A DNA stretch of 64,000 bases, from NCBI GenBank assembly GCA_030267565.1, contig BRXU01000015.1:2934461-2998460 (forward strand). Direction: 5' to 3'. This document shows positions 10,252 to 20,143 of this stretch, in pieces. The DNA comes from Pleodorina starrii. Lineage: Eukaryota > Chlorophyta > Chlorophyceae > Chlamydomonadales > Volvocaceae. The notes beneath the pieces were generated by a model. That model had not been told where the DNA came from, did not search any database, and saw only the letters and a program-made list of their open reading frames with translations. The position numbers and the translations under genes were made by a program. Every line of letters starts with the position of its first letter. The stretch's first letter is position 1.

Positions 10252-12513
10252 ATGCAATCGGGCAAACGGGTGTGGTCTGACGGCCGGCCATGCAGGAGCG
10301 AACTGTCGAAGCTCCAGGAGCTCCGCTACGCGCCGGTGTCGCCGCAAGCGCAGCGATTCGCCGAGGACAGCCGACCGCGCACCGTGAGCTGGCTCATTCA
10401 GGTCGTGTCGGCCATTGGTCTCACCAGGGAGACGCTGCACACCGCGATTTCGCTGATGGACCGCTTCGTTGCCGGCACCGAGGTAGGAGCTCTTTTTGTG
10501 GGGTGCCAGCCCACAGCAACGCAGACCCGCGTTCAGACTTCTTGGACTGTTATGCCCACAGCCCTCTCGGCCACCCTGCCGCCCGTGCGGCGGCTCCCAA
10601 GCTGACAGACTGGTGTTGGCGTCCCCGGCGGGCCTGCGCAGGCCCATCCTCCCGAGACCGTCCTGCAGCTGCTGGCCCTGGGCTGCCTGAGCGTCGCGTC
10701 GAAGCACGAGGAGGTGAGTTGACTGGAACGCTTTCTTTGTCTTAATCGGCTGCGCAGCGTACGCCGGGGCCGTCCCAGTGCGGGACCTGACTTGACGGTC
10801 TGGCTACTCGCGACAGGTGGCGCAGCACAGCTCCGATTGGTGGGTCGGCCTCGCGGTCGACGGCGAGGGTCGCGCACTCTACGAGGTGAGCTGCGTGTCA
10901 TGCCGGACCCCGCGTGGCCTCCGCCCAAGCTGCGAACGAAAACGGACCCGCAGCGGCGCGCGGTCGCACCGGCATCCGGAGTGCACAAGCCCGAACGCTG
11001 TGATTCCCCGGATCTTCCCCAGTGCGACGCCTCGGGCCCGATTATGCTGTCTGGCGCTCCAGTGGGAGCAGGCGTGTCCTTCAGGCCCAGCCATCCCCCG
11101 GTAGCTGGCGGTACCTAACGCCGGGCGCTTTCCCTGCACCTATTCAGCAGCCGCGGCAGTGGGTGGGCGGCATGTTGACCCGTCGCGGGGTCGGCTGGGC
11201 TGGGCATCATGTACCAGCGCCTTGCGTGTCATGGTCGTCGTCTGCCTGCATCCTCTTGACCATGTAACGTCTGGGGAACACCCGGGAATGTAGTCAACTA
11301 GTGCCTTTGCCATTTCCGGGTATTCCCCAGACGTGACAGACCGCGCTTGATAGCTACTACCCACATCGCGATGTGGGTCGCAAATTCCAACCGGACGCCG
11401 TCTGTTGCCCGCAGCGTCTCGACCTCCACCGAATGGAGTGGCTGCTGCTGGAGACGGTGGAATGGCGCATCCGCGTACCGAACATGCTGACGTTTCTGCG
11501 CCAGTACCTTGCCGCGCTGGTATGCCACGGCGTGTTGCCCCACTACCCGCCCTTCGTGGCCACCTTCAAGTCCTGCGCAGAGTTCCTGGTGGTGAGTTGG
11601 CTTATCGTCGTATCCGTCATGCTGCTGGGGTGGGCTGGTCACCGTGTGTGTGTGTGACTGTGTGTGTGTGCGTGCCTCCCTTCACGGCCCCATTGCGGCG
11701 CGCCAGCGTGCTTCCAGCGCTGCATGGCCGCCTGCCGGGCTCGCGCCACTGCACTAAACCGTCGTATCTCGTCGTACACGAGCGAGCGGTTTCGGCGCTG
11801 GTAAGGGTGTTGAGGTTTTTTGGGGGCTTTTATATACCTGGTCTGCGGTGCAGGCGGGCTGATGTGCTAGCTGACTGACGCTTGACTCCGGACCACCCGC
11901 AACGGTGGACCAAGCTGCATGTTCCTCGTGCGGATGCGCTTGGGGTGCCCCCGGCCATTGCCGTCGCGCAGTCCGCTTACGGTGCCTACATCACGGATGT
12001 GATGCAGTCCCTGAGATATGGCACTTCCTGCGGACGCGCTTGGCAGCCGCAAGCTTGTGCGGCTGAGAGCCTTGCGCCTAGTTTGCGGCTAAGCGCCTTG
12101 CGGCTGGCGAGTCTCCTCCCAGCAACTCACTTGCTTGCTTCGACGCCATCCACGTCGCGCAGGAGGTGTCGTTGTTCTACGGGGAGCTCCTGCCGTTTAG
12201 CTACAGCACGATTGCGGTTGCGTGCCTGATGCTGGCGAATCAGTACTGCCAGTCCGTCTTTGCGGCCGGAGCCCACACATCCGCCGCGGCGCCAGCGCCG
12301 GCGAAATGCCTGGTTTCGGAGCTGGCCGCAGTCCTCGAACTCGACCCGTCGGCCATCGCGCCGGGACTTGGCCGCTGCATGGGGTATATGGGCCCCCTGT
12401 ACGACCTGGTCGTCCGGGGGCCGTTTGGTGCGGCCCCCGCGGACCATGAGCTGGGCTTGCTGGCCCCGGTCGTGGCGCGCTACCGGCACATTGCGTCGCA
12501 GGTGGCCCCTTGA
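10252..12513 (+). CDS. Cyclin, two-box, 5 exons, about 299 aa
   Basis: Exons 10252-10482, 10642-10713, 10817-10885, 11415-11591 and 12163-12513 (TGA), all phase-0 joins. The N-terminal cyclin box is clear: VSWLIQVVSAIGLTRETLH, then ISLMDRFVAG (the WLxEV...LDRF region), LLALGCLSVASKHEE (the LxxxxCLxIASKxEE helix) and HRMEWLLLETVEWRIRVP (MExxxLxxLxWxL). The C-terminal box follows with FSYSTIAVACLMLANQ. This is the standard cyclin fold that binds and activates a cyclin-dependent kinase. The second box lacks clear subtype marks, and I cannot choose between A/B- and D-type. No destruction box (RxxL) or LxCxE motif is obvious, but the N-terminus may be incomplete because an upstream exon (8943-9020) may belong to it. 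Intron 3 holds a strong inverted repeat and a palindrome. Confidence 0.85.
11263..11338. repeat. Inverted repeat, 28-base arms (cyclin intron 3)
   Basis: Arms 11263-11290 and 11311-11338 are reverse complements with three mismatches and a 20-base loop. The hairpin could fold in DNA or pre-mRNA. Confidence 0.8.
11359..11378. other. Perfect 20-base palindrome
   Basis: ACCCACATCGCGATGTGGGT is its own reverse complement. It lies 37 bases upstream of the acceptor of cyclin exon 4. Confidence 0.85.
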
Positions 12514-13508
12514 GGTGGCGGCGATGGGTTGCGCACATCCGGTGCACTCCATCCGGGCAGTTTACGATGATGCTGACAGGAAGACTGCATCCCTCGCGCT
12601 CGACGGTCTCGCACACCTTGCACGCGTGTTGTGACAGCTCGAAACGGCATCTGGGCTGTGCGGGGCCTGGTTGTCTGTCTTGTGCTCCGTTACGCGGTGT
12701 GCTGTGCTTCAGCGCTGTCCGCTGCAGTCTTGCGGTGTCGAGGCCGAGTGCCGGGTTGGCGTTTGGTCGATGCGGGGGCGACCGGTTGGTTCGGCTCGTC
12801 CGGATGCGTTTTGCGCGCGGGTCGCATGGCGGCGCAGAGGGCGCCTCTGAACTGTGTTGCCTTTTCCAAATTTTCGAAATTCAGCCGAGCTGGTTGAAGG
12901 GCGAATCTTGGTTTTATCTTGTCTCGCCTGGGTTTGCCAGGCTGCGTCATGACTTGCCTGAACGGGCCGGCTTGAAGAATCGCACTTGGTGCATCGGGCC
13001 CGAGGGTACGAATGGTGCGTTGTGTTGTTGTTTGTTCGCCTACCTCTTGCCCCTTTCGGTGCCTAAGACGCACCGACTCCTTCCGACTCTTTTCTAACAT
13101 GGTCTCGGCTTGTTTTTACAAAAGACTGGATGCAGTAGACGCAGGATGATGATGCGCCTAGTCTAGAGACGAAGGCGTGCATCGTATGCTGATGGTGTTG
13201 GTCAGCGTTTAGTGATTTTCATTGCACGCTTTGCAGGAGCGTGGCTTGCTACAATACGTGATAGGTCAGTGTTGTGTTGTTTAGGTGCCGGCGTTATTCG
13301 GTGGTAAGCCTGTAGGTGGTATGGACAGCCCCGTAGATTGCGGGTGACTTGCTGTTGGCTTGACCAATGCCGTTGTGGTGTCGACGCGCGCCCCCACACG
13401 CGTTGTTTTGTTTTGGGCGGCCTGTTCCTTGTGCCAGCGTTGGCAGCGCGGTTAGGTTTCTCCGCCCGGCGAGACCCGGCTTTCGTGTGTGTGCTGCAAG
13501 GTTTTCGC

Positions 13509-13843
13509 GTAGCTTTTTCGAGGGTTTCCTGCGTGAGATATGATGATGCTTTTAGGTAGGACTTTTGAGGTAGGACCACACGAATGTGTAGATGTTGGCA
13601 GTTAGCTTCCAGGTTGGCCCAGTGATGCGGTTTTCAGGTAGCTGCAGGGATGGCCCGCGCGAGCCGTGCTGGTGCTTGTAGGTAGCTTCGAGGCAGGCCC
13701 ACGCGAGCATTTTCACATTTTTCAGGTAGCATCGAGGGTAGTTCAGTAATGATGCTTGCAGGTAGGTTTAAGGGTGGCCCACACGAGCCGTGATACTGTT
13801 TATCAGGTAGCTGTGAGGGTGGTCGTGATATTTCTTTAAACAG
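13509..13843 (+). repeat. Degenerate tandem array of GTAGCTTCGAGGG units
   Basis: Nine units begin at 13509, 13556, 13570, 13601, 13638, 13682, 13726, 13762 and 13807. Most are 36-47 bases; two are shorter. Typical units run from GTAGCTTCGAGGGTGGCCC through CACGAGCCGTGATGC to a T-rich end in CAG or TAG, so most boundaries read AG|GTAG. Divergence between units is substantial, which implies an old array. Confidence 0.8.
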
Positions 13844-15115
13844 AGCTTTGCGGACGGCCCGCGCGAAACGGGAATGCAGTTGCGTTGCCCTTGGTCGCAA
13901 CCCCTCGTCCTTCCTACGGGCCCGAGGCGAATGGCGTGCGGTGTTTGTCCGGAGTAGTGCTTACTCGGCGGCGAAGCCTGCCACGTCCGTCCGTCCCTGG
14001 TGGATGGATAGGGCCTCTGGGCGCGTCCCCATCGGGCAAAGCTCGTAGCAGTTGCCGCCTGTGTCTCTGAGTCAAGAACACAGAATGTGACGACGCGTGT
14101 CTGTGTTGTGGCAAAGCAACTCTTTGACATTGCCATTCCTCCGTGGGGACGTTTAGCTCGCATAATATGTTTGATGCTGGGCCCCTCTCCAAACGCTCAG
14201 CTGTGTGGGACAATTGGCACGGGTTGCACGCCTGCGGTACGTGCAGTCGGATTTGTTTTTGCTTTTATGCTTGCGCGTTGGGTTGGTTCCGAGTCGGGGG
14301 CTTATGGCCCTGTGGGTTTTCAATTGCTGGTTTTTGTAGAGTTGTTACAGTGGGTTCCAGCCCCTCATTGGGAGGGTATTGCTGGTACTGTAGTACGTAA
14401 CGAGTGCGGCCTTTGATACCGTTCGAGGTTGAGGCACGCTCCAGAGGCCCGCCCTGGCGTATGGACGCTCCCCCGTCATGATCGTCGGGCACCTGCGTGT
14501 CCGTCGTTGTTGGCGCGGGCGAATTTCCGGGGATTCGAAGGTTATGGTCTTTGTCGTGGGCGTGCTGTTTTTCAAGTGGCGACGCCCATTTTGTCAAATC
14601 CCCTTTTCCAAATCATCCATGTGTTTCAGGCACGGTGTGGCTCGTCTTTTCCGTTGTCTTCTTGGTTGCCTTGTCTTGGTTGCTTTGACCATCATGTACG
14701 TGGCGGTTCTGGTGACGACGTGTCGTACGTTTTAAGGAAGATTACGCGTCCATGCGCTAAGTTGTTGTTGCAGTGGGCTCGAAGTCGAAGCCACACGGGT
14801 TGACAAGTTGTGGTCATAAGACGAAGATGTGATCGATCGATGATCAGAGGTAGCATTAGTGCATTACTGCTGTTGGCTGATGCTTCAAGTTGCCACCTTA
14901 CGCCGGCCCCTTCTCCACTGGAGCCACCCGAACCCAGCAGCCGGCCCTTGCCACACCTATCGCGACACAAGCTCCTCTGATTCCAGTGGTTTGATATACA
15001 TTGATCAAGGATAGGCTGTCAGAAAGCGGAGTGAGGAGTCTTGTGAAACGGAACAGAGGAGTGGCTATGGCCTGCTCAGGCAGCACAGCGGCGAACCCCT
15101 CCAGGGTGGATGACG

Positions 15116-15165
15116 GTGTCGGAAATACCATGATTCTTGGGTGTCGGAAATACCATGATTCTTGG
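15116..15165. repeat. Exact 25-base tandem duplication
   Basis: Two identical head-to-tail copies of a unit starting GTGTCGGAAATACCATGATT. Confidence 0.95.
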
Positions 15166-15728
15166 GCCGGGTAACATTGCACCAAGGCGCGCTCCGCTGT
15201 TCCGGAATGCGAGGCCTGCGAGGACAACACACGCAGCGCTGTGGCGGCATAGGACCCAGCGGCCGCATGAGACGAGCTGACACTTGACAGGACAGAAGCC
15301 TGCAGTATCCTGGGGGTCTGGCTCTCTGGCATGGGTAGGCGCATGGTTTGGCCGTGTGCAGTCCTGTGATCCGACAAGGATACGACTAGTGTCCTATCAC
15401 GCGTGACGCGTCGACTAGCTGCATGCAGTGAGCGTGGCGCCCATGAAGAGATGAACACCGCGTTAGCTATCTAAAGGCGATGGGGCGGTGCGGCCTGAAG
15501 GATCCCAGGCTCCCGGGCTTCAACCTCCAAGGCTGCTCTGTGGCCTGCGATCGTTGTACGTTGGCAACGCGGTTGACCGTTAACCTCAAAATGGACAGGG
15601 CACACCGGCTGTGAGGCAGCCCACGAGCCGCCTTTCGTTAGTTCCAAATTTTGATGTTCAGCCTTTCTAGCGGAATGACGAAAGCAACTTAGGGCGTCCC
15701 TGAACAGTGACCCCGCTGCGGCACCGAA

Positions 15729-16736
15729 ATGGGATGCTTCAACATTTACATTTTCAACCGGCAAGGAACCTGCATCTACTATCACGAATGGTTTCGCCCA
15801 AAGTCGGTAAAGCAAGGTGCTGGAACGCTTCAAGATGACCAGAAGCAAATGTTTGGACTGTTCTGGACGCTGAGCAACTTCTGTGCCACCATGGACCCCA
15901 AGGAGTAAGCGTTTCATAATGTTATGTGTATTGCGGCTGTCCAGGTGTCTGTGTTAACCGTCGAGACCCTCTGACAGTCAGAATAAACCACAGCTTGGGA
16001 CACCGCGTAAAATTGGGCAAGGCTGCAAGTTCAGGAGCTTTACGACCAACAACTACAAATGCAATTTCCTTGAGGTGCCCTCGGGCATCAAGGTGCGTGT
16101 CAGGGCGCAGAGAAGTTGTGCCCCAGCCAGCTGTCAGACCACGCACGGCCTGGCGAACATCGCTCTATGACGATCAGGGCTTTCCACACTCCTTTCCCCA
16201 CCCGCCTGATGCTTGCAGCTCGTACTGAACACCCACCGCGAGGCGCCAGACCTTACGGACGTGCTGCAGGCGCTGTACGACGATATCTTCGTGGAGTACG
16301 TCGTGAAGAACCCGTTGTACGTGCCAGGGCAACCGTTCCAGTGAGTCGCAGCGCACTGGGCCGGGGACAGGGCCTCTCAGCGAGCGTGAAAACGTCTAGT
16401 TCCGTGCGCGGATCCGCGGAATCTGGACGCCTTCCTTTGGCGCGTCCCAGCCGCTGTGCTGTCTTCTGGCTTTTTCGATGGACCAAGCAGTCTTCACCCA
16501 AAACCCTTGCCGGCCCGTCTGCTGCATGGCCTGCGAAGCCGGACCGCTTCCGTCCCGTCGAGTAGCATTTCGCAAGGCCGTGCCAAGGCAGGGCGTCATG
16601 GTGTCCCGTTCGTAAATCAGCTCCCTGCACCGCCTGGGCCCACCGCAGGTCGGAGCAGTTCGTGAACGCGCTGAACGCGTTCCTCCGCCAGAACGGGCTG
16701 CTGCAGCAGCAGCAAATCATGCAAGCCGCGGCCTGA
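15729..16736 (+). CDS. TRAPPC1: TRAPP complex subunit 1 (Bet5 homologue), 166 aa
   Basis: Exons 15729-15904, 15978-16092, 16219-16340 and 16649-16736 (TGA), in phase throughout. The product is a longin-fold core subunit of the TRAPP vesicle-tethering complexes, which act as guanine-nucleotide exchange factors for Ypt1/Rab1 in ER-Golgi traffic. Diagnostic stretches are CFNIYIFNRQGTCIYYHEW at the N-terminus, KQMFGLFWTLSNFCATMDP, GCKFRSFTTNNYKCNFLEVP followed by SGIK, and DDIFVEYVVKNPLYVPGQP, all laid out as in plant and animal Bet5. The exon 2 acceptor at 15977 was chosen because the alternative at 15993 breaks the frame. The last residues (QQQQ run, then IMQAAA) are a short non-conserved tail. 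Length is normal for the family. Confidence 0.95.
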
Positions 16737-18512
16737 AGCCCGCGCAGCCGGCTGTTCGGCCGGCCCTCCTCTCAGCAAGCCCACCGCCGAGTCCAGGGAC
16801 ATGTCCCACGGGCGCGTGGGCTGCCTAAGTCCTCCGCTGCCGCGCGGCGGCCTCGCTGCCGCCCTGGGGCCTTCAGCTCCAGCAGCTGCCGGAAGCTGCC
16901 TAGCTGCGTCGCGTGCGGAGCCGCACTGGCTGTGGGGAGCGAAGGATACGGGCAGCGGGGCGCTGCGGCTCCTGCAGTGCGGCGAGGTTGATCACACTGC
17001 GTCCGTCTCGGCTGCTGCCTCGGGCCACACGTGGCGAAAGAGACGGCGGGTGGCCATCGCGAATGGCCGCGTGGGACGTGCGGCTCCCGGCCGAGCTGGT
17101 CACGCGCCGCTGCGACGGTAGCCCTGTACGCCAAACCGGATGGAATGCAGCGTTCGTGTTCCGGAGCATCCAGCGCAAACCGGCCCGGCCCACCACCGCC
17201 GCCGTCAGACTGTTCGGCGGCCGTTCCGATGTGCACCGAGGCCCGGATGGCCGCCATGCGCGTGGGCTTGCGTTCTGGGTGTCGGGGCCTGGAGGCTTAA
17301 AGCACAGTGCAGAGGGTTTGGGAGGACACGCGGTCCTTTGTGCGATAAGGCAAGACAGCCTGATGGGCTGGGGACTCCGCACGACATGGGCTGGGCTGCA
17401 GCCCAGGCTAATTGCGGGTGTGCACCTGAGAACGCCCCGCGACGGATGCCGGTTTGCTGCGCGGAGGGGACTGCGAGCGGCGCGCATGCGCCTCATGGCG
17501 TTGCAGGGAGGGAGCCCTGGGGGCGCAGTCTTCCGGTGGGGCTGTCGGTCCGGCCTTGGGAGAGTGAGGATGAGCGGACCGCGGAATGCGGGACGTGGGG
17601 ATGGCGGGACGTCAATTCGTTTCTGCGTGCGGTTGATGATGGTCTCACACGCCGTCCGCCGCGTACCTCTTTGTGACATTGTGCGCCGTCCGCCGTGGCT
17701 TGGCAGGCGCAGCCCGAGGGAGTGCTCCTTACGTCCCTAGGGCTGTAGAGCAGGGCATGGCTCCGCTCTGAGCACCCGCAACGGTTGTGCTTGCGTATGT
17801 GTCCTTGAGTCCAAACACGCCGACGCGTGCACGCCTCGGTAGGGCGCGTGCACGCCTGCTTGGTTCGGCGTGTTCGGTGGGTTCGCTGCCTTTGCCTCAT
17901 TGGAGAGATGGCAGTGTCTGGGCATTTCGGTATATGAGGTTAGATAGCATCAGGACTCCAAAGCTCTAGATGGGGGCAAACGGCGGTGTGGAGAGACCGA
18001 GAGAGGCGTAGTACCGAGTATCCACGCCGCCAGCGCCTACGGCAGCTGCTTTGGGCGATCTGGGTGACTTCTTCCTCTCTTGTGGAGTTGACCACTGCGC
18101 CGATGCCGGCGTGATTTCGGCAAGTGTGCATGCATCGTTCCTCCTCGGAAGGTGTGGCCGACGTCAAGCTGCCACTGCCGCATGTTGGACATCATAAACG
18201 GGAGTCGTGATGTCGGACGCCGCGACCAACAGCATTATTTCCTGGCACCTTATGGCTGGGTCTCCGATCGGGGGGTTGGGTGGGTGGGCTGCTGTGTGAT
18301 CACCGTTCCATGTGGGGTGGGGCGCTTCAGTCGCCCCTGCCTCGTTTCGGCCATTTCAGTCGCGATATCGCAACCGATGGCCCCTCCGGCTGCCGATGGC
18401 TTGTACATGACGGAAGCGCGCTATGGAGCAGTGGCCGCAGCCGGCGATATGAGAATCAAAGCCAAGATAACGAACAGCGACGTGGACAGCGGTGTCGAAG
18501 ATAGCAAAAAAA

Positions 18513-18561
18513 GGATGGGGGGCGCTACATATATAGTTCTTTTATGGAGCGCCCCTCATCC
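18513..18561. repeat. Short inverted repeat, 14-base arms
   Basis: GGATGGGGGGCGCT (18513-18526) pairs with AGCGCCCCTCATCC (18548-18561) with one mismatch. The loop is TA-rich and A/T runs flank the arms. Confidence 0.65.
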
Positions 18562-19223
18562 CGTTTTCTTCGGTATGATCTCGACAGAAAACTCGTTCTC
18601 TTTTCACGGAAAGCTATCATGCTTGCCGCAGTGGAAGGTGCACCACGCTCTCTAAGCGATCGCAAACGGCATAAAGCAGCGAGGAGCAGCGGGAGGGGAA
18701 CGGAATCGCATCGACGCGAAACTGCGAATTCACGCTCGTGCGAGTAGATATCAACGACGGATTCGGAATTATTTTCCAGATAGGCCATGAAGGCCTGCAT
18801 CAATTTGGCACTGTGCGGGACCGGGTCCAAATTGGGCGACGCGAAAGGGGAACTGAAAGGAAGCGCCCGTAAGGGTTCGACGGCTGTAAAATATGAGGGC
18901 GGCGTAAAAGGAGCCTGAATGAAAAACTCAACGGTGGCTTGCGTCACGATTACGATAAAGGAGATATCTATCGGCGAGCAGCCTGAGTGCTGGCACAAGC
19001 AGGCCTAGGACTTGGCGGACTCCGACGGTTGGCGGGCTGCGAAGTACGGTACTTATGATTCACCTATCGGGGCTTGGACCGACTTGTCGCGATTGAAAAC
19101 TCAAATGATCACGCCGTGGTGAAATATTTACATTAGCAGCAATCGAACGCAACAGAAGCCCTGCTGTCACCCCAGGCTCGCGATCAATGATCGCGGGCTC
19201 CGCAGACCAAGCCAATCCGTATC

Positions 19224-19533
19224 TTATGGCGGATTTCAATTCCAATGTCCGATTTTGCGCTGTCCTTGGAAGCTGGTGGAGGTGCAAAGTGAAAGTGCGA
19301 AAGTGGGTTCTGGAGCGGCGGATTGGCGCACGGCGCGGTCCTCACGCCTCCCGCTTTTCAGCAGCTGATCAAGCAAAGTGCCTGCTTTCTACCAGCAAAG
19401 ATTTGGAGGCGTGAGCTGGTGTAAGGACCCCAGTCCACGCGCTCCAGAACCCACTTTCGCACTTTCACTTTGCACTTCCACCAGCTTCCAAGGACAGCGC
19501 AAAATCGGACATTGGAATTGAAATCCGCCATAA
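19224..19533. repeat. Long inverted repeat: foldback element or hairpin RNA gene
   Basis: Arms 19224-19317 and 19440-19533 are 94 bases each and match as reverse complements with a single mismatch seen (G/A in the GGAGGTGC/GGAAGTGC segment). The inner 122 bases also hold a weaker inverted match around GGTCCTCACGCCTCC and GGAGGCGTGAGC, so the whole 310 bases can fold into one long hairpin. No clear target-site duplication flanks it. It may be a MITE-like foldback element or a long hairpin small-RNA precursor; the sequence alone does not decide. Confidence 0.85.
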
Positions 19534-20143
19534 CGCGACTACTTGTCTAATATCTGTTGTTAGTGAGAGTTAGTGAGGGGAGGAGCTGTCGGGAGTTATG
19601 GTGTCTGCGCTGGTAAGCAGCGATAACAGGACGAACGCATCCCAATCACAACGAACCAAAGCCATCAGTGAAATTCCATGTCAACTTGACCTCGTCACGA
19701 CTGCAAACTTGTTTGCAATGAAAATCCAGAGGCCCCGGGTGACCGTGGTCACGCGTGAGGCGTGACGCCTCTGGGGCAGCACACATGCTGGATGATTTGG
19801 GATGCTATTTGACCTACTTGACTCGTTTACCAGTCCTATGCATACACGTTCAGGCGCCCACGTTATGGAGCCGTGTAAATGACTAAGGTCATGCAACCTA
19901 GCATTGCTCCAATCCTATGCGCAGTCACAGCGCATGAAAAGGAAAGTTTCCGTGGAAGACTCGTGGGGCAAGGGAGCTGCGGAAAGCGTTGACGACTTCT
20001 CGTACATCAATCTAACTGCCTACCAATCACTGCAGACCTATAGGGACCCGCTCTGAATGCACACATTTCATGCACACCGATGAGATTCATAAGCTGCGGC
20101 AACATCACACAAATATTGCTTCTCATGGTTTTCTACATGGGTT

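Larger units (their letters stand above)
12514..15728. other. Cyclin 3' region and TRAPPC1 upstream region
   Basis: No recognisable coding exon was found. A minus-strand frame at 14898-15458 (186 codons) and short hydrophobic plus-strand frames near 14478-14735 resemble nothing known. The interval contains the tandem array at 13509-13843 and a 25-base duplication at 15116-15165. Confidence 0.4.
16737..20143. other. Region without assigned genes
   Basis: Contains the TRAPPC1 3' region and then no conserved exon. Long frames at 16913-17740 (+) and 16900-17679 (-) overlap on opposite strands and look like GC-driven open frames. A minus-strand 157-codon frame at 18525-18998 has a more protein-like composition but no recognisable domain. 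The right half holds two inverted repeats (18513-18561 and 19224-19533). The upstream region of the MYB gene lies at the end. Confidence 0.4.

Noticed and set aside
14898..15458. Minus-strand 186-codon frame
   Set aside because: It contains a translated 25-base duplication and nothing recognisable.
16900..17740. Opposed 259- and 275-codon frames after TRAPPC1
   Set aside because: Overlapping open frames on both strands in GC-rich DNA, no domain, no splice logic.
18525..18998. Minus-strand 157-codon frame
   Set aside because: Composition is somewhat protein-like, but no domain was recognised, no splice partner found, and its end overlaps a hairpin; not supported enough to call.
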